A stretch of 64,000 bases of DNA from Dermacentor variabilis. Its lineage: Eukaryota; Arthropoda; Arachnida; Ixodida; Ixodidae. Location of the stretch: the NCBI RefSeq assembly GCF_050947875.1, contig NC_134568.1:258675115-258739114 (forward strand), read 5' to 3'. The position numbers and the translations under genes are program-made. This document shows positions 1 through 10,499 of this stretch, piece after piece. The notes below the pieces were generated by a model. That model searched no databases. It was not told where the DNA came from and saw nothing but the letters and a program-made list of their open reading frames with translations. How positions within the stretch are numbered: position 1 is the stretch's first letter; each line of letters opens with the position of its first letter.

Positions 1-3000
1 ACTAGCATACAGGACGGGGTGTTCTACTTCTCCATTTTCCCGTTGGCACAGTACAACGCCCATGCCTCGCTCACTAGCATCGCACTGAACAATGAACCCT
101 TTTGTATAGTCTGGCGATCGTAGCACAGGCTGGTTTGTTAGGGCACTCTTTAGGGCGCTAAAAGCTCTTTCCTTTGTCTCGTCCCAGACGACTGTTTGAG
201 GCTCTGTTTTTCTTAGAGCATCCGTCAGGGGAGCCGCGATATCAGAGTACCTAGGGATGTACCTCTGATAGTAGCCGGCGACACCTAAGAACGACCGAAT
301 ATCGGTCTTCGTGCGCGGTTGCGGAAAGTCTCGCACAGCGGCCACTTTTATTTCAGAGGGGCGGCGACGACCCTGACCAATCACGTGACCGAGGTAGACA
401 ACCTCGGCCTGTGCTAACTGGCACTTAGGAGCCTTGACTGTCAAGCCCGCTTCGCGCAGGCGGGTTAGCACTGCCCGCAAGTGTGTCATATGCTCAGACC
501 AGGATGCGGAGAATATCGCTACGTCGTCTAGATACGGTAAAGCGAATTCTTGCTGTCCCCGCAACACTTTATCCATGAGACTTGAAAAACAGTATGGCGC
601 GTTCTTCAAACCAAAACTCAACACTTTAGGACGGAATGTTCCCATTGGTGAAATGAACGCCGCATACCTACTAGCCTCTTCTGTAAGTGGAACCTGCCAA
701 TAACCCCTGACAAGATCTAGGGTGGAAATAAACTGAGCGCTACTAACTTTCTCAAGGCGCTCCTCGATGTTAGGGATCGGATAAATTTGATCCTTAGTGA
801 TGGAATTAAGCCTGCGGTAGTCGACGCAAGGACGAGGTTCCTTGCCCGGTACCTCAACTAAAATCAAAGGGGAGGTATAATCACTCTCACCTGCCTCAAT
901 AACACCGAGCTGTAGCATTTTCTTTACCTCAGCCTCCATAATATCGCTCTGGCGGGGTGACACCCGATACGCCTTGGATCGTACTGGCTCTGTGGAGGTA
1001 AGTTCTATATCATGAGTAAGTACAGAAGTCCTACCAGGCCTCTCAGAGAACAGACCTTGAAACTCTTGTAATAGCTGGTGTAGTTCGGTTTTCTGCTCAG
1101 GCGACAGCGGTGCTTTACTGATAAGGTCACTAATGACTTGACCGGTGTCTTCCCTGTTCGTCACTGAGCCTAGTCCCGGAAGCTCGACCGGAAGCTCTTC
1201 AGGAACGTTTACCATCATGCACACCACTGCTTCCCTTTGTCTATAAGGTTTGAGCAGATTACAGTGGTAAACTTGCTGTGCTTTCCGCTTTCCTGGCAGA
1301 CTTACCACGTAGTTAACGTCCGACAGTTTCTGAACAATTCGCGCTGGGCCCTCCCACTGCACGTCTAGTTTGTTGTTTAGCGATGTGCGCAATATCATGA
1401 CCTCATCGCCAACCTCAAAACGACGGGCCCTGGCTGTCCGATCATAATAAACCTTGGCCCTCTGCTGGGCCTTTGTCATTGCTTCACCTGACAACTCCTG
1501 TGCCCTTCTTAAGCGTTCGAGGAGCTTAAGTACGTACTCCACCACGACTGGGTCGTCGCCCCTACCTTCCCATGATTCTCGAAGCATGCGAAGCGGAGAT
1601 CGAAGCGAGCGACCGTACACCAGTTCAGCTGGCGAAAACCCCGTAGCCGCATGCGGCGCGGTCCTTAAAGCAAACATCACCCCAGGCAGACACAGCTCCC
1701 AGTCAGTTTGATGTTCAAAACACAAGGCTCTCAACACGCGCTTCATGACGGAGTGGAGCTTCTCAACGGAATTCGACTGTGGGTGGTACACTGAGCTGTG
1801 TAACAGCTTTACCCCACACCTTTCGAGAAAAGTTGTCGTCAAAGCGCTAGTAAACACTGTGCCCTGATCTGATTGGATTTCCGCAGGGAAACCAACTCGC
1901 GCAAATATGGACAGTAGTGCATTAACTATCTCAACTGAGCTGAGTTCTTTAAGCGGCACTGCTTCAGGGAACTTTGTCACTGGGCAGATCACAGTCAAAA
2001 TGTGTCTGTACCCCGTGGCTGTTACCGGCAGAGGTCCCACTGTATCAATAACGAGCCGTCTAAAAGGCTCCGTAATGATAGGTACCAATTTCAACGGCGC
2101 CCTTGATTTGTCCCCTGGTTTGCCCACCCGCTGACAAGTGTCACATGTCCTCACGAAATGGTCTGCGTCCCGAAAACACCCTGGCCAATAGTACTCTTGC
2201 AAGAGACGGTCCTTAGTTTTCTTAACTCCTAGGTGTCCGGACCACGAACCCCCGTGTGACAAGCGCAACAGATCCTGACGATAGCATTGAGGCACGACCA
2301 GCTGATCGAACTCCACTCCTCTTCGGTCTAGATACTTCCGGTACAGGACTCCACCTCTTTCCACAAAACGCGCAGTTTTCCTGGCGATACCTTCTTTGAC
2401 ATTGCAGCGCACGTTTTCCAGGCTGCCATCCTTTTTTTGCTCGGCTATCAAAGCCGTCCGGCTGACTTTTAGCAACCTATCAAGTCCGTCTGACGTAGGC
2501 GCGATGAGCAAATCAGTAGATAGCTCTTCTAACTTTCCCGCGTCGGGCGTTTCCTCTCCAGTATCTGGCGCCTTTAACGTTACAGACTCTAGTTTATTCA
2601 GTTCGGGCGTGCTCTGAATATCAGCTTGCTGCGCCTCTGACCCTTTTTCGTTGTTTGATAACGTCGGCCCCGCAACTACCGCCTTTGCAGCGAGCTCCCG
2701 AACCTTCGATCTGGTTAAGGCCTGAACACTAGCTTCACCAAACAAAAGCCCCTTCTCGCGCAGGAGGTGATCGGACCTGTTTGAAAATAGGTACGGGTAC
2801 TGGGGTGGCAGCATAGATGACACTGCCGCCTCCGTCTCAAGCGCTCCGAAAGGTCCTTCAATAAGCACTTTTGCTACCGGCAGACACACGCTATGAGCTT
2901 CCACGGCTTGCTTGATCCATGCGCACTCGCCCGTGAACATATGGGGTTCTACGTAAGACGGGTGAACTACATCCATCGTTGCTGCGGAATCGCGAAGCAC

Positions 3001-4188
3001 TCGGCACTCTTTCCCGTTCACGAGGAGGTCTCGCATGTAAGGCTCGAGAAGCTTCATGTTCTCGTCAGTGCTGCCTATTGAAAAAAACACAACTTTTGGT
3101 GTTGTTTCCGGACACTGCGCCGAAAAGTGACCCGGCTTCTGGCACGTATAACAAACGCCCGCTCGCCTCATCTCGAACCGCTTTCTGCGTTCGGCTTCGG
3201 CTGCCGCCGTCTCCTTAGGTTCGGTCGCACTGCTTCCACTCGCATCCGCACTACGCGTGTTCCCCTTTGCTCTCATGGGTGTGAACTTCGGCCTCTCGAA
3301 CTTCGAGCCAAATTCACCCTTTTGACCATCCTTAGCTCCGCGAGCTCGACGCGTCACAAACTCCTCGGCTAGCTCAGCGGCTCTAGCCACCGTACAAACG
3401 TCTGGCCTATCCAAGACCCAGTATCGCACGTTCTCCGGTAACCGACTATAAAACTGTTCTAGCCCGAAACACTGCAGAACTTTATCGTGGTCACCAAACG
3501 CTTTCTCTTCTTTGAGCCACTCCTGCATGTTCGACATAAGCCTATACGCAAACTCTGTATATGACTCACTTCTGCCTTTCTCATTTTCCCGAAACTTCCG
3601 ACGGAACGCCTCCGCAGACAGCCGGTACTTTTTTAGCAGACTCGATTTTACTTTGTCGAAATCCTCTGCCTCCTCTCTATCCAAGCGAGCGACTACGTCG
3701 GCCGCCTCGCCGGGTAACAAAGTGAGCAAGCGCTGTGGCCACGTTTCCCGAGAGAACCCCTGCTTCTCGCACGTTCGCTCAAAGTTAACCAGGAACAAAC
3801 CAATGTCCTCTCCAAGCTTAAACGGCCGCATCAGGTCAGTCATTTTGAACAATACTCGTTCTCCTGCACCGTGTGCCTGACTTCCATTACGAGCGCGTTC
3901 CATCTCTACCTCGAGACGCTTCATTTCCAAAGCGTGTTCGCGCTCTTCTTTTTCTTTCTGTTCTTTAAGTTCACGCTCTTCTTTTTCTTTCTGTTCTTTA
4001 AGTTCGCGCTCCTGTCTTTTTGACCTCTCCTCAATAGTCTCAAGGCATTCCGACAGCTCGTCATCCTCAGCCTCTAACTCAAGAATAGCCTTTAGCAGTT
4101 CAGGTTTTCTTAGTTTGTCTGAGACATCCAGACCCAACTCTCTTGCAAGCTCCAACAATTTCGGTTTGCGCAACGACTTCAAATCCAT
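1..4188 (-). CDS. gag-pol: Gag-Pol polyprotein, element 1 (intact frame, 3' end outside window)
   Basis: I read every codon from the ATG at 4188 to base 1 and found no stop: 1,396 codons in one frame, with no gag/pol frameshift. The N-terminus (MDLKSLRKPKLLELARELG) and a coiled coil with repeated KEQKEKEERE blocks (about 3930-4020) are Gag. The CCHC knuckle CYTCQKPGHFSAQC is at 3153-3112. The protease active site reads D-S-A-A (2991-2980). The integrase has an HHCC module (His 2256 and 2235, Cys 2145 and 2136). Its acidic triad is D 2046, D 1869, E 1764, with 34 residues between the last two, and a WEGP module follows. RT has YLDD at 534-523; RNase H begins with QCDAS near 84. The order PR-IN-RT-RH is the reverse of ordinary Ty3/Gypsy. 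Confidence 0.95.
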   Translation of the reverse strand, partial: MDLKSLRKPKLLELARELGLDVSDKLRKPELLKAILELEAEDDELSECLETIEERSKRQERELKEQKEKEERELKEQKEKEEREHALEMKRLEVEMERARNGSQAHGAGERVLFKMTDLMRPFKLGEDIGLFLVNFERTCEKQGFSRETWPQRLLTLLPGEAADVVARLDREEAEDFDKVKSSLLKKYRLSAEAFRRKFRENEKGRSESYTEFAYRLMSNMQEWLKEEKAFGDHDKVLQCFGLEQFYSRLPENVRYWVLDRPDVCTVARAAELAEEFVTRRARGAKDGQKGEFGSKFERPKFTPMRAKGNTRSADASGSSATEPKETAAAEAERRKRFEMRRAGVCYTCQKPGHFSAQCPETTPKVVFFSIGSTDENMKLLEPYMRDLLVNGKECRVLRDSAATMDVVHPSYVEPHMFTGECAWIKQAVEAHSVCLPVAKVLIEGPFGALETEAAVSSMLPPQYPYLFSNRSDHLLREKGLLFGEASVQALTRSKVRELAAKAVVAGPTLSNNEKGSEAQQADIQSTPELNKLESVTLKAPDTGEETPDAGKLEELSTDLLIAPTSDGLDRLLKVSRTALIAEQKKDGSLENVRCNVKEGIARKTARFVERGGVLYRKYLDRRGVEFDQLVVPQCYRQDLLRLSHGGSWSGHLGVKKTKDRLLQEYYWPGCFRDADHFVRTCDTCQRVGKPGDKSRAPLKLVPIITEPFRRLVIDTVGPLPVTATGYRHILTVICPVTKFPEAVPLKELSSVEIVNALLSIFARVGFPAEIQSDQGTVFTSALTTTFLERCGVKLLHSSVYHPQSNSVEKLHSVMKRVLRALCFEHQTDWELCLPGVMFALRTAPHAATGFSPAELVYGRSLRSPLRMLRESWEGRGDDPVVVEYVLKLLERLRRAQELSGEAMTKAQQRAKVYYDRTARARRFEVGDEVMILRTSLNNKLDVQWEGPARIVQKLSDVNYVVSLPGKRKAQQVYHCNLLKPYRQREAVVCMMVNVPEELPVELPGLGSVTNREDTGQVISDLISKAPLSPEQKTELHQLLQEFQGLFSERPGRTSVLTHDIELTSTEPVRSKAYRVSPRQSDIMEAEVKKMLQLGVIEAGESDYTSPLILVEVPGKEPRPCVDYRRLNSITKDQIYPIPNIEERLEKVSSAQFISTLDLVRGYWQVPLTEEASRYAAFISPMGTFRPKVLSFGLKNAPYCFSSLMDKVLRGQQEFALPYLDDVAIFSASWSEHMTHLRAVLTRLREAGLTVKAPKCQLAQAEVVYLGHVIGQGRRRPSEIKVAAVRDFPQPRTKTDIRSFLGVAGYYQRYIPRYSDIAAPLTDALRKTEPQTVVWDETKERAFSALKSALTNQPVLRSPDYTKGFIVQCDASERGMGVVLCQRENGEVEHPVLYAS

Positions 4189-4519
4189 GGCTGCTCTGAA
4201 TGCTGCTTTCTCTACTGCTTACTATTGTCTTGCCGCAAACTAACCCGGCAGCAACGACAACCACAATTACCAGCTCTGTTTCTGACACTAACAAAAGCCT
4301 GGCAAAGCTCAGAAGAAGAAAGTCCCGCACTCACCAAACCTCGCAGGCAGGAATTCCGCGCAGTCGTTCCGCTGCAGGCAACCAGTCGTCACACAGGGCT
4401 CGTTGCACTGCTCCCGGATCGTCGTTGAGCTGCTCAGCATACCGTCAACTGCATCTCTTCGCTGCTGGCCTCCGTTGTCGCGATCTCACCGCTGGCAGAC
4501 AGTTGTTTGAAGTCGTAGG

Positions 4520-4542
4520 CGATCTCACCGCTGCCAACCAGA
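4520..4542 (-). promoter_or_regulatory. candidate primer-binding site, element 1
   Basis: Immediately inside the 5' LTR the minus strand reads TCTGGTTGGCAGCGGTGAG. A TGG two bases in from the LTR end is what a tRNA 3' CCA would pair with. Element 2 has a related stretch in the same place (ACTGGATGGCGAGCGGTTGG). The tRNA is not identified. Confidence 0.45.
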
Positions 4543-5378
4543 TGTTTGGATCCGCACCGCTGGTACGATCTGTTGGGAACTCGGCGCTGACGCCCGTGGT
4601 TGTACCTGGGTCGCAAGCCCCAAGGGTAGCGTTGGCCTGGCGGCCTGGGGTACAACTGGAAGCATCCGAAGGTCCCGGCAAAGCATGAGTCGACTGGTAA
4701 CAACGAAACAACTTGTTTATTTTAACATCGCAAAGAGTTGGCGGTCAGGTTGACCGAAGTAGAGAGACGGGAGAGCACTTCACTCAACAGAAGAAATCGG
4801 AGCCCTCTTCTTTTGCGTCCGGGGGCAGCTGTTTTTATACTCTCGCAGTTGAGGGCAAGAAGGAACCCCTCAAAAGACGAGCACGTGAATGTACAATGGG
4901 CTAATGGTGACGCACACTGTCGTAGCGATGCCGTAGCACCATGACGAGCACGATCTCGTAGCACCCTGTCGAGCACGATCTCGTAGCACCCTGTTGTAGC
5001 GCTGCCGGACGGGCACAATGACTGTAATGAGAGGATGGTCCCTGCTTTGGCATCGCCTGTTTCGGGCACAATGACTGGAATGAGAGGATGGTCCCTGCTT
5101 TGGCATCGCCTGTTTCGGGCACAATGACTGGAATGAGATCCCTGCTTTGGCATCGCCTGTTTCGGGCACAATGACTGGAATGAGATCCCTGCTTTGGCAT
5201 CGCCTGTTTCGGGCACAATGACTGGAATGCGAGGATGATCCCTAGGCGGTCGCATCGCCGCAGTCGCGCCTGGAAACACCTGGCGATGAGTGTTGCGGCG
5301 ACGACGATCGGGCCAAAATGTCTGCCGCCCCGCCGCAGTCGCGCCGGCAAAACCACGTGTCGCAGGCGAAACGCAACA
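4543..5378 (-). repeat. 5' LTR of element 1
   Basis: On the minus strand it begins TGTTGCGTTTCGCC at 5378 and ends CCAAACA at 4543. It aligns end to end with the solo LTR at 18532-19264, which fixes both ends. A TATAAAAA box lies at 4839-4832 (minus) and an AATAAA-type signal follows about 110 bases downstream, as in the solo copy. Between about 5000 and 5230 it holds four to five tandem copies of a 45-64 bp unit (key words GGCACAATGACTGGAATG and CCTGCTTTGGCATCGCCTG) that are not expanded in the solo LTR. Confidence 0.9.
4832..4839 (-). promoter_or_regulatory. TATA box in element 1 LTR
   Basis: The sequence is TATAAAAA on the minus strand, in the same place as in the homologous solo LTR (18970-18977). 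It is followed by GC-rich sequence and then a polyadenylation-type AATAAA, which suggests this is the U3/R promoter. The transcription start is not determined. Confidence 0.6.
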
Positions 5379-5580
5379 GCGGGGGTCCACACGAGGGTTT
5401 TCCAGCCGCTTAGGGGGCGCCGCGTGAGTACACGGTATGCTTGCTGGGAAATTATTCCGCAGACGAAATTGCGATGGCCTGCTTGCTATCGCTGATGACG
5501 GTATTCGCTTCCGGATGCATGGCCATGGCAATCGCGGTTTCCTCCGCTTCCACCACTCGGCCAGCCGTGATTGTTGCAGA
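5379..5580 (-). pseudogene. I-like LINE RNase H fragment
   Basis: The minus-strand translation contains ATITAGRVVEAEETAIAMAM and VISDSKQAI, typical of the RNase H domain that I-clade LINEs carry after RT. The frame stops at 5452 and continues in another frame toward the element-1 LTR, which is inserted into it. It may belong to the same family as the fragment at 35240-35600. Beyond 5580 the sequence becomes the tandem-unit sequence. Confidence 0.65.
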
Positions 5581-6177
5581 AAATGAACCCATGTACACCA
5601 AGTAATAGACCTCTTCACAAAAGCTTGGCTTCACGTAGACTCCTAAATGTGCGTAGTATATGCGCAATCTCTTTTCCGTTCCTCTTCGCATCGCCCGCAT
5701 GCCCGGGCTGTAACTGTACCAGTCTCGTGCCGCAGCCGCCTGTTGTCTTCGTCTTCGACGAATGTCGTTGGTGCGCCCTTGTGGCCACTCAGCGTGGTCG
5801 GTTTCTTCTTCCTAAGGTCTCTACAGTCTGCGCGCTGTACTAGCGCACATGGAACAGATTTGATTTTTAAAACAAAAGGCGAGGTGGGAGGCGATACCTC
5901 AGAAAAGGGTGGCGCCATTGCAGTCTACGGACCAACCGTCCGATGAAAGTTCCAGAATATGAAGAAGTCGGGAGATTATTAGCGATCAAGCACTCGCCAT
6001 TAGTTATTGGAAGATGAAGAGGAGGAAGGAGAACAGTATCAACGAGACAACTTTGTCAGAAATATTTAATATCTATTTTTGCTTGCTTTCTGTTTCCAAG
6101 TATTATTTTCGCACCTTTTTACTTATTAATGCGACGCAATAGTCACTTTCTTTTTTCTGCAAGCAGCAAACGTCTGC
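5577..6177. repeat. tandem-unit 1, first segment (matches 46464-47060)
   Basis: From the block with ACCAAGTAAT (5600) onward this aligns with 46464-47060 and, in part, with 33530-33600 and 36780-36960. It is broken at 6177 by element 2 and resumes at 12511. The minus strand has an open frame (5918-5643) that is also present in unit 3. Confidence 0.85.
5643..5918 (-). other. conserved minus-strand open frame in tandem unit (possible exon), unit 1
   Basis: The translation starts MAPPFSEVSPPTSPFVLKIK and continues through KKKPTT and GAPTTFVE. The paralogue at 46520-46812 reads MAQPFSEASPPTWPFVFKIK with the same later motifs, so the frame is held between two diverged copies. I recognise no domain. 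It lies on the same strand as the HMG-box frames and upstream of the next one in each unit, so it could be a 5' exon. It could equally be a chance open frame in a repeat. Confidence 0.3.
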
Positions 6178-6856
6178 TGTTGCGTGTGCCGAGGTATGCG
6201 TGGCAGGCAGGAGGTCTGGACCCCACTTCACGCAGAGTCAGAGACGAGCAGAGCTTTCTCGGCGAAGAATTCTTTATACAATATGTACAAGTTGGCGTGG
6301 TTATCAGGAGAGACCAACAGAGCAGTTGCAAGCTGCTTAAATAACACTTCCCGTCCCCAGATTCCCCAGACAGTCCCTAAGGACGAACAAGGTCGAGAGA
6401 GAGAGGGTCCGAGCAGCCTCCGTGGTCCCAACACCACTTTCAGTGGCCGGCGCCTCCGGGCACCGCGCTTCGTCGTCAGGCCAATCTGGCGGTCGGTCGG
6501 TATGGTGCGCCGGGCAAGTTCAATGGCTCGGCATAGGACAAAGGGAACAATCTGCAAGGCAAGGTGTCGAAACATAGTCCTTGGGTGGTCGGTAAAAGGG
6601 TTGCCCCTGGGCGCCGCCGCACAAAGGAGGGGGGGGGAGGGTGCATTGCTGCCCGCACGAGGAGGGGCCGAATAGCAGTCGGTGAGCCGGCGGCCGCTTC
6701 CGTCGTTGACGCCGTGCAGCCACGAGGACACCCAAGCCGTGCACTTAATCTTCGTGTGCCCGAAGCGGGCACCATGTGGGATGAATGCTGCCTCCACGGT
6801 CGACACACCACAGCACTGGCCTCCCGTCAGGCAAATCCCAAGGCACAAACATAACA
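6178..6856 (-). repeat. 3' LTR of element 2
   Basis: Plus-strand ends are TGTTGCGTG and ACATAACA. The sequence just inside (6857-6875, minus strand GGCGGAGGAGC) is a plausible polypurine tract abutting the LTR. The partner is 11833-12510. Confidence 0.92.
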
Positions 6857-7149
6857 GCTCCTCCGCCGACGAAGAAGATCTCGTACGGTGAGAAGTCTCA
6901 GCTGCTCGACGGAAGAGATCTGCTTCGCCTCCTGTCTCTTGATTTTCTCCTAAATCACTTTGAACGAAACCACTGGCTCGGCAGCGCCAGCCCTACTCCC
7001 CAAGCGACCAAGCTGACATTGACAGTAAAAACTCCTATACTGCGTTAAGTCCTGGCAGTCACACAAGTGTTCTCGGTTCTTAACAAGACAAATAAGCAAA
7101 ATTATACAGTTGCAACCAAAATAAATTTAGTACAAGCTGGCAAGATAAA

Positions 7150-10100
7150 CTAAAAGGCGCGGCTTAAACCATCCGCATTGGCACTGGCTGCTCCCTTTCG
7201 ATAGCGCACGCTGAAATTCAGCTCTTGAAATGCTAGACATCTTAACAATCGGGGATTCTTGCCTGACATTTGAGCCAGCCACTTTAGCGGGCAATGATCA
7301 GTCACAAAGACAAATGTCGTTCCGTAAAGGTAGCAGGCTAGTTTTTGAGATGCCCAAACAAGGCATGCACATTCTTTTTCCGATGCGCTATAGGTCTCCT
7401 CTCGCACCGTGAGCTTCCGGCTCGCGTATAACACTGGGTCCTCTTCACCATTGTCATCCTCCTGACACAGCACAACCCCCAACCCACGATTGCTTGCATC
7501 GCACTGTACAATGAAGGGTCGGTCGTAGTTCGGTGCACGCAGCCCGGGAGAAGCCGAGAGAGCCGCTTTGAGCCCCTGAAACGCGTCCTCCTTGGCGTCA
7601 TCCGAAATTACTCTTTCAGGAGCCGATTTTCTTAGAGCATCGGTCAGTGCAGCCGCTAGTTCTGAATATTGGGGAATGTAACGCTGGTAATATCCCGTCA
7701 ACTTTAGAAACGCTCTGATGCCCGACTTTTTTTCGGGTCGCGGAAACGCCGTCACTGCCTCTACCTTTACTTCGTCGGGTCTCCTGTTGCCTTGGCCTAC
7801 AATATGTCCTAAGTACTTTACCTCGGCATGGGCTAACTGGCATTTCGTAGGTTTCACAGTGAGACCTGCATCTCTCAAGCGCCGAAAAACGTCACGGAGG
7901 TGATAGATATGCGCCTCCCAGGTCACAGAAAATATAGCTACATCGTCTAAATAAGGACGGGCATACTCCTCGGCGCCCTTTAACACCCTGTCCATTAACC
8001 TTGAAAAACAGAAAGGAGCTTTTTGAGCCCGAAACTCAACACAAGGGGTCTAAATGTGACTATCGGAGTCACGAAGGCAGCACACTGGCTGGCTCGGTCC
8101 GTCATCGGCACTTGCCAGTAGCCACTAAGTCCAGAGTGGATACATACCGTGCAGCACTCACGTTCTCAATCAGTTCTTCAATATTTGGAATGGGATACAC
8201 CTGATCTTTGGTTATCGCGTTCAGCTTCCTATAATCAATGCAAGGCCGTGGGTCTTTACCCGGGACTTCTACAAGAATGAGCGGAGAAGCATAGGAGCTC
8301 TCGCAAGGTTCTATTATTTGAAGTTCTAGCATTCGCTCAACTTCTCTTTTTAATATTTCCTGCTGTCTCGGTGCCATCCTGTATGCACGTGACTTCACTG
8401 GAGTCTCGGATGTGAGTTCTATGTCGTGAGTCATCAGCTCAGTCTTTCCTGGATTCTGAGAAAATAAATCCATGTTCTGTTCTACCAAGTTTCTTAGATC
8501 CGTCAACTGCATGTCCGTCAAACCTTCCTGAGGCGCAGCGACCCTCATCACATCTTCCGCATCCATTATTTCGTTCATTAGGCTTAGGCACGGAATTTCT
8601 GTAGCAACTTCCTCCGTCATGTTGAGTGCTAAATTAACTGTTTGTACATCTCCAACGTAACGTTTCATGAGGTTGTGATGATATATCATTACCTCTTTTC
8701 TCTTCCCCTTCCGCTCAATCGCGTAGTTCGTGTCGGAAAGCCTGTGGAGCACGCGAAACGGGCCTTCCCATTGCACCTCGAGCTTGTTAGCTCGCGAGGG
8801 CCGAAGCACAAGTACCTCATCTCCCTCTTGATACGATCGTAGGCTTGCGTTTCGATCGTAGTAGGCTTTAGCCCGTGTTTGAGCCTCTCGCATGTTTGTC
8901 TCTGCTATTTCGCGGCAGCGATAAAGTCGTCCTAGCAACTCCAAAATGTACTCCACTACACTGGAATCAGAGCCCGGTGATTCCCATGATTCTCTCAAAA
9001 GACGCAGGGGTGAACGCAGAGTTCGTCCGTAAACCAGTTCTGCTGGACTAAAACCGGTTGCCTCATGAGCAATGGTCCGCAACGCGAACAGCATGGCCGC
9101 GACGCATGCATCCCACTGGAATTTCTTCTCCCTGATAAGTGCCCTCAAAATTCGCTTCATTACCGAATGACAGCGCTCTACGCTGTTTGATTGGGGATGG
9201 TAAACCGAGCTGTGAACGGCACGGATGCCACACGTCTCTAAGAATCCTGAAGTCAGTATACTGGTAAACACTGATCCCTGATCGCACTGAACTTCCTGAG
9301 GAAACCCTACCCTTGCGAAAATAGAGAGCAGCGCATTTACCACTTCCACTGAATTCTGCTCTTTTAAGGGTATTGCCTCCGGGAACTTTGTGGCGGGACA
9401 AACAGCAGTGAGCAAGTAACGGTTTCCAGTTTTTGTCATCGGAAGCGACCCTACCACATCTATTACAAGACGGCGAAAGGGCTCAGAGATGAGAGGCACA
9501 AGTTTCAAAGGTGCCTTGCTCTTCTCGTGGGGCTTACCAACTCGTTGGCAGGTGTCACATGCCCTGACATGATTTTCAACATCGCGGAAACACCCTGGCC
9601 AATAAAACTCTGTTAGCAACCCGTCCTTAGTCTTCTTAATTCCCAAATGTCCTGACCAGCCTTCCCCGTGACAAAGGTGCAGGATATTAGAACGATATTT
9701 AGTGGGCACCACAACCTGATCAAACATGCGACCCTTAGCACTGCGGTAGCGGCGGTACAAGACGCCACTTCTTAAGAGAAAACTGACATTCTTACGCGCG
9801 AGCCCTTCCTTGACTGTGTTCCATACCTCTTTTAGACTGGAATCTTCTGCTTGCTCCTTAATGAGAACCTCTTTCGTCAGCTTTCCTAGCATGCTATCCA
9901 GCGAGCTGGAGCACGGCAGAACAAATAACCCTTCGATACATTCGGCGTCCTTCATCAATGCGCTCTCGATCTCGGTTTCCTTGGTTGGTCTGCCTGACTG
10001 CCTAACGGCCTTCATCTCTGTATTTTCTACAATCTCTCTCTCATGCTTAAGAGTTTCTCCCTCACTACTCACAGCTATTGAAGGGTTTTCTGGTTCTATT

Positions 10101-10498
10101 TGGGACTCATCGCCGAGCGGATTGCTCACTTCCCCGTCAGTATTCCTTTCTTTCATTTCCAGTTTAGCAGCCAAGGCACGCGCTTTAGACCTCGTTAGAG
10201 CCTGAACGGTACCCTCCACCCAATCTTTACCCAGGTCCCTCAGTAGGCGATCGGTACGGTTAGAGAACAAGTAAGGGTACTGCGGCGGCAGCTTGTTAGA
10301 AACAGCCGCCTCAGTACACACTTCACCGAATGGTCCGCTGAGCACCACATCTGCAACCGGAAGGCAGACACTCGCGTCTTCTAACACAGGCTTTATCCAA
10401 GCGCATTTGCCATTGTACTGCTGCTGCTTCACATAATCTGGGTGCACCAGGTCAATCGTTCCTCCACTGTCTCGCAACACGGTACAGTTTTTCCCCAC
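7150..10498 (-). pseudogene. pol of element 2 (PR-IN-RT-RH), frameshifted
   Basis: The frame from 10498 to 8102 holds a protease site RDSGGTIDLVHP, an integrase zinc module (HGEGWSGHLG through CDTCQRVGKP), the catalytic blocks RLVIDVVG, CDQGSVF and NSVERCHS (34 residues between the last Asp and Glu), a WEGPFRV module, and then the RT start (PCIDYRKLN, STLDL). A one-base loss near 8126 and another near 8020 break RT. The frame 7995-7150 continues with PYLDDVAIF (about 7953), the connection, RNase H (QCDASNRG) and the terminal DGLSRAF. The domain order matches element 1. Confidence 0.93.
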
Positions 10499-10499
10499 T

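Larger units (their letters stand above)
1..5378 (-). mobile_element. Ty3/Gypsy-type LTR retrotransposon, element 1 (5' part; runs off left edge)
   Basis: Read on the minus strand this is a 5' LTR (5378-4543), a leader, and one continuous Gag-Pol frame (4188 to the window edge). Domain order is Gag, CCHC knuckle, protease, integrase, reverse transcriptase, RNase H. Gypsy membership comes from the RT and integrase motifs (PYLDD, DYRRLN, an HHCC zinc module, a GPY/F-like module). The gene order is Copia-like. The 3' LTR lies outside the window, so the target duplication cannot be checked. The element sits in an I-like LINE RNase H fragment (5379-5580). The open frame suggests a young, possibly recently active copy. 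Confidence 0.93.

Noticed and set aside
5000..5230. CRISPR-like direct repeats
   Set aside because: Repeats are contiguous or nearly so with no unique spacers and lie inside an LTR; the genome is eukaryotic.
4722..5618. Minus-strand open frame of 298 codons with repeated CPKQAMPKQG-type blocks
   Set aside because: The repeats are the LTR minisatellite read in frame; the frame crosses the LTR boundary at 5378.
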